Assembly: GCA_028284885.1 (NCBI GenBank)
Contig: JANQQW010000046.1
Coordinates: 1-46,007, forward strand
From: Planctomycetaceae bacterium
GTDB taxonomy: Bacteria; Planctomycetota; Planctomycetia; Planctomycetales; Planctomycetaceae
Direction of reading: 5' to 3'
Length of the DNA: 46,007 nt
Shown here piece by piece: positions 40,189 to 46,007 of the stretch. The position numbers and the translations under genes were made by a program. Numbering within the stretch: position 1 is the stretch's first letter; each line of letters opens with the position of its first letter. The notes beneath the pieces are model-generated. The model searched no databases, was not told the DNA's origin, and saw only the letters and a program-made list of their open reading frames with translations.

Positions 40189-40482
40189 TCAGAAGACGTC
40201 GAGGATGAAGTGGTGCCCGCGGTGGTACGGCTTCTTGGTCGGGTAGAAGTTGTACCAGTCCGAGCGGTACACCGGGATCCGGCGGTCGGCGGGATACCGG
40301 TAGTACATGTGGTCGAACTGCTGGGGCTTCGCGTAGTTGTGGGGATAGTACACGTACGGGTAGTAGTAGAACCGTTGCCAGTCGGCCGGCTGCCCGGGGT
40401 TGGCGGCCTGGGCGGGGTTCCAGTCGGCACTCGTCACGAGGGCCACGAGGACGAACAGACTGCTGACGATCGCTCGTCGCAT
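40189..40482 (-). CDS. Small tyrosine-rich secreted protein
   Basis: The 97-residue product has a Sec signal (MRRAIVSSLFVLVALVTSAD, cleavage likely after AQA, about residue 26). The mature chain of about 71 residues contains 14 tyrosines, as in RFYYYPYVYYPHNY and HMYYRYPADRRIPVY. The gene has AGGAG seven bases before its ATG, so it is a real gene despite its size. The family is not recognised; Tyr/Pro-rich exported proteins may be structural, for example in the cell wall or matrix. The 267 bases between it and the divergent methyltransferase gene hold no other gene that I can see. Confidence 0.8.
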   Translation of the reverse strand: MRRAIVSSLFVLVALVTSADWNPAQAANPGQPADWQRFYYYPYVYYPHNYAKPQQFDHMYYRYPADRRIPVYRSDWYNFYPTKKPYHRGHHFILDVF

Positions 40483-40749
40483 GACGAGTCTCCTTTCTCG
40501 AGACGGCTGACACTCGGCGTCCGCAACACAGCATCGGCCACCCTGCGATCCGGGCGACGGGAAAGATCGGCACGAGCCGTCGAATCGGCAGGGTCGATCA
40601 CCTCGCGTCCCGCAGAGCCTCCGCGTTCGCGAGACTCACCCCGGACTGCCCAAGTTCACGTGGTCCGGGCGACTGCTCTTGCTCGATTTCGCCCGTTGTC
40701 CGAAAGTCCTCGCCCGCTTGGGTTTCGTTAATCACCCGGACCGCCCGCC

Positions 40750-41394
40750 ATGTCGCAGTCGTCGGAAGTCCTGTCCGTCAACGCCGGTCTGCCGGGCCTC
40801 GAGGGGTGTCGGTTCGGAACGATCCTCGCCGACCCGCCCTGGCGGTTCCAGAACCGGACCGGGAAGGTCGCTCCCGAGCACGGCCGGCTGCGGCGGTACC
40901 ACACGATGTCGCTCGACGACATCTGCGCGATGCCGGTCGCCGAGCACGCGGCCGAGACGTCGCACCTCTACCTGTGGGTGCCGAACGCCCTGCTCCCCGA
41001 GGGGATCGAGGTCATGCGGGCGTGGGGCTTTCAGTACAAGTCGAACCTCGTCTGGTACAAGGTCCGCAAGGACGGCGGGCCCGACGGCCGTGGCGTCGGC
41101 TTCTACTTCCGCAACGTGACCGAGATCCTGCTGTTCGGCGTCCGCGGCAAGAACGCCCGCACGCTCGCCCCCGCCCGCAGCCAGGTGAACCTGCTCTCGA
41201 CCCGGAAAAGGGAGCACAGCCGGAAGCCGGACGAGTTCTACCCGCTGATCGAGGAGTGCAGTTGGGGCCCGTACCTCGAAATCTTCGCCCGCGAGCCCCG
41301 TGAAGGCTGGACCCAGTGGGGCGACGAACTCGAGACGTACGCCGAGACGCGACGCGTCTGGCCGGGCTATGCGGGTGAGCGCGCGGCGGCCTGA
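40750..41394 (+). CDS. MT-A70 family adenine-N6 methyltransferase
   Basis: The 214-residue product has the catalytic DPPW motif (residues 28-31, TILADPPWRFQNRTG) followed by the MT-A70 elements HLYLWVPNALLPEG, WGFQYKSNLVWYKVRKDG, FYFRNVTEILLFGVRGK and KPDEFYPLIEECSWGPYLEIFAR. It should transfer a methyl group from S-adenosylmethionine to adenine, most likely in DNA. No restriction endonuclease or specificity subunit lies nearby, so it is an orphan. Similar stand-alone genes occur in phages and bacteria, and acquisition by transfer is possible. Confidence 0.88.
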   Translation: MSQSSEVLSVNAGLPGLEGCRFGTILADPPWRFQNRTGKVAPEHGRLRRYHTMSLDDICAMPVAEHAAETSHLYLWVPNALLPEGIEVMRAWGFQYKSNLVWYKVRKDGGPDGRGVGFYFRNVTEILLFGVRGKNARTLAPARSQVNLLSTRKREHSRKPDEFYPLIEECSWGPYLEIFAREPREGWTQWGDELETYAETRRVWPGYAGERAAA

Positions 41395-41490
41395 AACCGT
41401 TGGAAGTCTGGTTTTCCGGCAAACATCGACTCTGCTGAGGCGTCGAACAGTGCGACAACCGCTCAACCGGTGCGCGCTCGAGGACCTCCG

Positions 41491-42030
41491 ATGCTCAACT
41501 CGACGAAGTCGATCTTTCTCACGGCACTGCTGTTGCTTCCGCTGCTCGTGGGATGCAGTGGCAGCGAGGTCGCTCCCGAGTCGGGGACGATCGCGTTCGA
41601 CTCCAAGGTCGCCGAGTGGCTCGGCGAGGACCGGGTCGCGCTGCTGACGACCGCCGATCGCGTTGAGAGCGTTCGACTCGACCCGATGGCAGACGCCGCC
41701 GAGGCCGAGCGGACGTTGCACGGATACGTCGTCTCGGCTGACGGTCCAGAACTGACCGACGCTCAACGGGAGACGTTCGTCGAACTCGCTGCGAGCCGCG
41801 GCAGCTACGACTTCAACTCGGCGAAAGGGTGCGAGTTCCAGCCGGGCGTGGGCCTCCGATTCGTGAAGGGCGAGCAGGAACTCGTCGTTCTCCTCTGCTA
41901 CTCCTGCCGGGAGTGGCAGTTCGTCACGGCCGACGGAGCCGTCGGCGAGGACTTCGACCCGGTCGAGGCCTCACTGGTCCGGTTGGCGAAGTCGCTGTTC
42001 CCGGACGACGAGACGATCGGGGGGCTGTAA
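41491..42030 (+). CDS. Lipoprotein of unknown function
   Basis: From ATG 41491 the product has 179 residues. It starts with a lipoprotein signal ([19 protein letters not shown]; lipobox LVGC, lipidated Cys at about 21). The mature part shows no known domain. Three further cysteines lie close together near residues 116-140, in KGCEFQPG and LLCYSCREW, and might bind metal or form disulfides. The order in this C-terminal part ([17 protein letters not shown]) is notable because it is the only well-structured stretch I can see. The function is unknown. Confidence 0.78.
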   Translation: MLNSTKSIFLTALLLLPLLVGCSGSEVAPESGTIAFDSKVAEWLGEDRVALLTTADRVESVRLDPMADAAEAERTLHGYVVSADGPELTDAQRETFVELAASRGSYDFNSAKGCEFQPGVGLRFVKGEQELVVLLCYSCREWQFVTADGAVGEDFDPVEASLVRLAKSLFPDDETIGGL

Positions 42031-42112
42031 CGCCCTTCCGCTTCGCGATCGGTCGCTGCCGGTCGTGGTAACGGATATCCTTCGTGTTGAGGAACCATAC
42101 GAGGGAACTCCG

Positions 42113-42907
42113 ATGAAGACGAATCCGGTGAAGGCGGCTCTCGCCGAGGGGAGGCCGCAGGTCGGCACGTGGTTGTCGCTGGGGAACGTGTTCGCGGCCC
42201 GGCTGATGGCCCGCTTCGGTTTCCCGTGGCTGACCATCGACATGGAACACTCGCCCATCGACTGGAGCGAGGCGGCACTCCTCTTCGGCTGCATCGCCGA
42301 CGCCGGGTGCGTCCCGCTCGCCCGGGTGCCGCGGGGGGACCACGACCACATCAAGCGGGTGCTGGACGCCGGGGCGCACGGCATCGTCGTGCCGATGGTG
42401 AACACCGTCGAGGAGGCGCGAGCCGCCGTCGCCGCCGCCAAGTACCCGCCGACCGGCGACCGCAGCGTCGGCGGGGCGATGCACGCCATGAACTTCGACG
42501 CGACCGCCGGGGAGTACTACGCCCGCGCGAACGACAACGTGCTCGTCGTGCTGCAGACCGAGTCGCCCGAGGGGGTGGAGAACGCCGAGGCGATCTACTC
42601 GCTGCCGGGCGTGGACGCGATCTTCATCGGCCCGAACGACCTGCGGGCCCAAATGCGGACGCCCGACGGGGCCGACCCGTCGCCCGAGGAACACGAGGCG
42701 ATGATGCAGCGGGTGCTCGCCGCCGGGAAGAAGGTCGGCACGCCGGTCGGCCTGCACGTGCAGACGCCCGACCAGGTCCGCGAGCGGATCGCCCAGGGCT
42801 GGCAGTTCCTCGCGATGGGGAGCGAGCTGAAGTTCATGGTCTCGCGGGCCTCCGAGTACGTCGCCGACCTCGACCTCGCCGACGTCGCCGACCTCGCCCG
42901 GTACTGA
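42113..42907 (+). CDS. HpcH/HpaI-family class II aldolase
   Basis: A metal-dependent TIM-barrel aldolase that cleaves or forms 2-keto-3-deoxy acids using pyruvate. From ATG 42113, which has GAGGGA upstream, the product has 264 residues. It shows [20 protein letters not shown] and [32 protein letters not shown] and [13 protein letters not shown] follow, then the metal-site region [15 protein letters not shown] and [14 protein letters not shown] at 42065 would add a poorly conserved leader. The natural substrate cannot be deduced. It is co-directional with, and 18 bases from, the glycosyltransferase gene. Confidence 0.92.
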   Translation: MKTNPVKAALAEGRPQVGTWLSLGNVFAARLMARFGFPWLTIDMEHSPIDWSEAALLFGCIADAGCVPLARVPRGDHDHIKRVLDAGAHGIVVPMVNTVEEARAAVAAAKYPPTGDRSVGGAMHAMNFDATAGEYYARANDNVLVVLQTESPEGVENAEAIYSLPGVDAIFIGPNDLRAQMRTPDGADPSPEEHEAMMQRVLAAGKKVGTPVGLHVQTPDQVRERIAQGWQFLAMGSELKFMVSRASEYVADLDLADVADLARY

Positions 42908-42925
42908 TCAGGACCGAGAGTCGGC

Positions 42926-44029
42926 GTGCACGTTGCCGTCATGTTCGAGTTCGGCACGCTCAACGGCGGCGAGCACTCGATGCTCGCCTGCCTCGAGCGG
43001 CTGACCGGGGAGTTCGAGTTCACGGCGATCGCCCCGGCGTCGGGGCCACTGGCCGACGCCCTCGCCGAACGGAACGTGACGCACCAGCCGTTCGACGTTC
43101 GTGACCCGTCGGGGGAGCGTCGAGAGCCGTCGAGCCTGCGGTCCGAGCTGCTGGAACTGGTCACCGAGAACCAGGCTGACCTGCTGCACGCGAACAGTCT
43201 CTCGATGTCACGGCTGACAGGGTCGCTCGGGGATCGCGTCCCCGTTCAGCGAACCGGTCACCTCCGGGACATCGTCAAGCTGAGCCGCGCTGCGGTCGCG
43301 GACCTCAATCGGAACGACCGTCTCGTCGCCGTCTCCGAGGCGACGAATCGATTCCACGTCGAGCGGGGCCTGCACGCCGCACGGACCGTCGTGCTCCACA
43401 ACGGCGTCGATCTGGAGCGGTTTCGCCCGCGACCCCGGACCGGCGGACTGCAGCGCGAACTCGGCGTCGATCCGGCAGCGCGAATCGCCCTCGTCGTCGG
43501 GCAGATCGGGTTGCGGAAGGGGCAGGACGTGCTCGCCGCCGCCGTCGCGCACGTCGACGTTCCCGACCTGCACGTCGTCCTCGTCGGAGAACGGCTCTCG
43601 CAGAAGGCCGAGTCGGTCGCGTTCGAGCGGGCCATCGCCGACGGTTTCGCTGCGGCCGGCTGGCCGGACCGACTGCACCGACTGGGCTACCGCGACGACG
43701 TGCCGTGGCTGATGAACGAGGCCGACCTTTTGATCCACCCGGCAAAGCAGGAGCCGTTGGGCCGCGTCTTGCTGGAGGCGGCGGCGAGTGGACTGCCGAT
43801 CGTCGCCACCGACGTCGGGGGGACACGGGAGATCCTCGAAGAGGACGCCGCTTGGCTCGTACCGGCCGGCGACGCCCGCACGCTCGCCACCGCAACGACC
43901 ACGGTCATGGCCGACGAGCGGGAGCGCAGGGCCCGAGCGGAACGGGCGAGAGCAGAGGTCGAACTCCGTTTCGACGCCGATCTCGCTGCCCGGAGACTCG
44001 GCGAGTTCTGGCGGGAAACCTGCCCTTAG
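42926..44029 (+). CDS. Glycosyltransferase family 4
   Basis: A GT-B fold retaining glycosyltransferase of 367 residues. The N-terminal Rossmann half has FGTLNGGEHSMLACLERL; LLHANSLSMSRL and VVLHNGVDLERFRPRPR lie in the linker. The C-terminal donor-binding half has ALVVGQIGLRKGQDVLAAAV, LIHPAKQEPLGRVLLEAAAS with the EX7E pair Glu276/Glu284, and LPIVATDVGGTREIL. It probably adds a sugar to a lipid or polysaccharide at the inner membrane. The GTG at 42926 gives the expected N-terminus HVAVMFEFG. Confidence 0.93.
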   Translation: MHVAVMFEFGTLNGGEHSMLACLERLTGEFEFTAIAPASGPLADALAERNVTHQPFDVRDPSGERREPSSLRSELLELVTENQADLLHANSLSMSRLTGSLGDRVPVQRTGHLRDIVKLSRAAVADLNRNDRLVAVSEATNRFHVERGLHAARTVVLHNGVDLERFRPRPRTGGLQRELGVDPAARIALVVGQIGLRKGQDVLAAAVAHVDVPDLHVVLVGERLSQKAESVAFERAIADGFAAAGWPDRLHRLGYRDDVPWLMNEADLLIHPAKQEPLGRVLLEAAASGLPIVATDVGGTREILEEDAAWLVPAGDARTLATATTTVMADERERRARAERARAEVELRFDADLAARRLGEFWRETCP

Positions 44030-44127
44030 GCCGGCCGAAGCGACTCTCGACCGGCAGCACACCACTTGCAATTCCACAACCGGCTGCGACGATTGACGAG
44101 ACGGACCGCACCCGCCCGGATCTCCCC

Positions 44128-44952
44128 ATGTCCCTGCTGCAGACCTCCGAGTCCGACACGTTCACGGCCGACGAACTGGCCGCCTTCGACCGCGACGGAT
44201 TCGTCGTCGCCCGTGGCCTGGGCAGCGAGGCGTTCGTCGCCGAGATGCTCTCCGTGACGCTGGAGGAACTGGCCCGGAACGACGGCCCGCGTGAGTTCGA
44301 AGCCGAACTCCAGTACCCGGGTGCGCCGTCGTCGATGGCGGCCACCGGCGGCGACACGCTGCGGCGACTCAAGCAGGCTCACGCGAGACACCCGGTGTTC
44401 ACGACGTGGCTGTCCCAGCCAGCGCTGGGTGGTCGCCTTCGGCAACTGCTGGGGCCCGAGGTCGTCTGTCCGCTGGCCCACCACAACTGCGTGATGACGA
44501 AGCAGCCTCGACACTCGAGCGACACCGGCTGGCACCAGGACATCCGGTACTGGTCGTTCGAGCGGCCCGAACTCGTGAGCACCTGGCTGGCCCTCGGACC
44601 CGAGACACCGGAGAACGGCGGCCTGCACGTCATCCCCGGCAGCCACCGCGAGACGTACTCCGGCACCCGGTTCGACGAGGAGCTGTTCCTCCGCGAGGAC
44701 GGCACGGAGAACCGCGAGCTGCTGAACCGGGCCGTACCGGTGACGCTGGCGGCCGGCGACGTGCTCTTCTTCCACTGCCGCACGTTCCACGCTGCGACGC
44801 GAAACCACTCGGAGCAGCCGAAGTTCTCGATCGTCTTCACGTTTCGACCGGCCGACAACCCGCCGTTGCCCGGTACACGGTCCAGTGCCATGCCGGAGAT
44901 TCTCCTGCCGTCGGGGGAACCATCCGCGTCCGCCAACCGTCCGACGGCCTGA
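44128..44952 (+). CDS. Phytanoyl-CoA dioxygenase family protein
   Basis: A non-heme Fe(II)/2-oxoglutarate oxygenase of 274 residues from ATG 44128. The family entry FTADELAAFDRDGFVVARGL is followed by the iron-binding His126-X-Asp128 in WHQDIRYWSFE, then GLHVIPGSHRE. The distal His211 lies in TFHAATRNHSEQ, with the oxoglutarate-binding region after it. Planctomycetes have many such genes and the substrate is not inferable. It lies about 100 bases after the glycosyltransferase gene and 35 bases before the DUF1080 gene. Confidence 0.9.
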   Translation: MSLLQTSESDTFTADELAAFDRDGFVVARGLGSEAFVAEMLSVTLEELARNDGPREFEAELQYPGAPSSMAATGGDTLRRLKQAHARHPVFTTWLSQPALGGRLRQLLGPEVVCPLAHHNCVMTKQPRHSSDTGWHQDIRYWSFERPELVSTWLALGPETPENGGLHVIPGSHRETYSGTRFDEELFLREDGTENRELLNRAVPVTLAAGDVLFFHCRTFHAATRNHSEQPKFSIVFTFRPADNPPLPGTRSSAMPEILLPSGEPSASANRPTA

Positions 44953-44987
44953 CGTTCTGGTCGCAGCCTCGGTTCGAGGAACCAACG

Positions 44988-46007
44988 ATGCACGCTCGCC
45001 TGCTCTGTGTACTGCTCTGCCTGCCACTGCTCGTCTCCTGTGGCTCGTCCGAGGACCCGGTCGAACCTCCGACGCCTCCGGGCCAGGACGGCACCCCGAA
45101 CACGCCGCCGAAGGAACCCTTCGTTCCGCCGCTCCCGCAGTCGGACGTGGAGGCGGGCTGGATCGCCCTGTTCGACGGCGAGAGCCTGTTCGGCTGGGAA
45201 CCCCACGAAGAGGCGGCCTGGGCCGTCGAGGACGGCGCGATCGTCTCGGAACAGGGAGAGACAGGGCTGCTCGTGACGTCGGTTCCGTTCGCGGACTTCT
45301 GGTTCCGCTGCAAGTTCCGAGTGGAGCCGGGCGGCAACAGCGGCATCTTCCTCCGAACCTCCGCCGACCCGACGGACCCGGCCAAGGACTGTTACGAGTT
45401 CAACCTCTGCGACACGCACGAGGCGTTCCGTACCGGGAGCCTCGTCGGGCGGAGGGCGACGAAGTGGGACGACGTCACCGAGGACGGCGAGTGGCACGAC
45501 CTCGAAGTGCACTGCGAGGGGCCGCACGTGTTCGGCTACGTCGACGGCAACCTCGTCCTCGAGTACTTCGACAACGAGACGCCCGACCTGCGGAGCGGGT
45601 TGATCGGTCTGCAGCGGAACTCCGGCACCGTCGCGTTCCGGGACGTCCACGTACTTCCGCTGGGAGCGGAGCCGCTCTTCGACGGCGACTCGCTCGAGGG
45701 CTGGCGGGAGGTACCGGGAGGCATGGCGAAGTTCACGGTGTCGAAGCAGGAGCCGGCCGTTGGCGAGGACTCGGGGACCATGGCGACGCCAACCATTCGC
45801 GTGACCGGCGGGCCGGGCTTCCTCGAGACGACCGAGACCTACGGCGACTTCGTCCTGCAGTTCGACGCCCGGACGAACGCTCCGCGGGTGAACTCGGGCG
45901 TCTTCTTCCGTGCCGAGAAGGGGACGGAGGCGGACCCGTCGAACGGCTACGAGTTGCAGATCCACCACGGCGTCGCCGACGGCGACCGCACCAAGCCGAA
46001 CGACTAC
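44988..46007 (+). CDS. Lipoprotein with two DUF1080 (3-keto-disaccharide hydrolase-like) domains, 3'-truncated
   Basis: The ATG at 44988 follows GAGGAA at good spacing, and the frame stays open to the last base (340 codons), so the gene continues past the right edge. A lipoprotein signal (RLLCVLLCLPLLVSCGSS; lipidated Cys at about 18) and a proline-rich linker come first. A first concanavalin-like domain of the DUF1080 family follows (about 55-215), with GWIALFDGESLFGWEPHEEA, VEPGGNSGIFLRTS and SGLIGLQRNSGTVAFRDV. A second begins EPLFDGDSLEGWREV (about 225) and includes NSGVFFRAE and GYELQIHHG. The family contains carbohydrate-binding or glycoside-cleaving proteins; a role in glycan use at the cell surface is inferred. 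Confidence 0.92.
   Translation, partial: MHARLLCVLLCLPLLVSCGSSEDPVEPPTPPGQDGTPNTPPKEPFVPPLPQSDVEAGWIALFDGESLFGWEPHEEAAWAVEDGAIVSEQGETGLLVTSVPFADFWFRCKFRVEPGGNSGIFLRTSADPTDPAKDCYEFNLCDTHEAFRTGSLVGRRATKWDDVTEDGEWHDLEVHCEGPHVFGYVDGNLVLEYFDNETPDLRSGLIGLQRNSGTVAFRDVHVLPLGAEPLFDGDSLEGWREVPGGMAKFTVSKQEPAVGEDSGTMATPTIRVTGGPGFLETTETYGDFVLQFDARTNAPRVNSGVFFRAEKGTEADPSNGYELQIHHGVADGDRTKPNDY

Noticed and set aside
44971..44983. GGTTCGAGGAACC as a possible tRNA T-arm
   Set aside because: It is only a short hairpin; there is no acceptor stem, anticodon arm or correct spacing around it.

Overview
The window is high-GC bacterial DNA of planctomycete character (Planctomycetota; the genus is not resolvable from this sequence). 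The clues are a ribosomal cluster with planctomycete-like gene losses (no tuf, rpsN, rpmD or rpsD in place), a two-domain DUF1080 lipoprotein, a divergent Gfo/Idh/MocA protein, a small tyrosine-rich secreted protein, weak or absent Shine-Dalgarno sites before many genes, and frequent GTG/TTG starts.

Layout. (1) 1-4972: a co-directional signalling cassette whose stop and start codons overlap. It holds a CHASE-type multi-PAS histidine kinase cut by the left edge, a single-domain Rcp1-like response regulator, and a receiver-histidine kinase hybrid. (2) 4984-13863: metabolic and housekeeping genes. They are an archaeal-type ornithine cyclodeaminase/LOR-SDH protein (minus strand), a Gfo/Idh/MocA protein overlapping dusB, a Tat-exported sulfite-oxidase-like enzyme overlapping a small membrane protein, ligA, and a secreted cyclophilin (minus strand). 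(3) 14036-17203: prolyl oligopeptidase and a membrane-anchored ankyrin protein.

(4) 17236-35762: the translation block. infC runs leftward and appears to use an AUU start. From the divergent 365-bp region the str/S10/spc/alpha genes run rightward: rpsL-rpsG, then a very strong intrinsic terminator, then fusA. A near-consensus promoter follows, then rpsJ-rplC-rplD-rplW-rplB-rpsS-rplV-rpsC-rplP-rpmC-rpsQ-rplN-rplX-rplE-rpsH-rplF-rplR-rpsE-rplO-secY. A second internal promoter precedes rpmJ-rpsM-rpsK-rpoA-rplQ, and the block closes with an intrinsic terminator. Five intergenic spacers carry short repeats with a 7-bp period. Two of them (rpsS-rplV and rpsQ-rplN) are clearly two copies of one hairpin-forming element.

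(5) 35818-46007: accessory genes. They are an HEXXH putative metallopeptidase, a secreted protein of unknown function, a paired inactive/active M16 peptidase operon, the tyrosine-rich secreted protein (minus strand), an orphan MT-A70 adenine methyltransferase, a lipoprotein, an HpcH/HpaI aldolase, a GT4 glycosyltransferase, a phytanoyl-CoA-dioxygenase-like protein, and a DUF1080 lipoprotein cut by the right edge.

No CRISPR array, tRNA, rRNA, insertion sequence or phage gene was recognised. The most unusual signals are the hairpin/heptad repeat elements inside the ribosomal cluster, the AUU start of infC, and the arginine at the streptomycin-resistance position 88 of S12. No clearly new multi-gene system was found.
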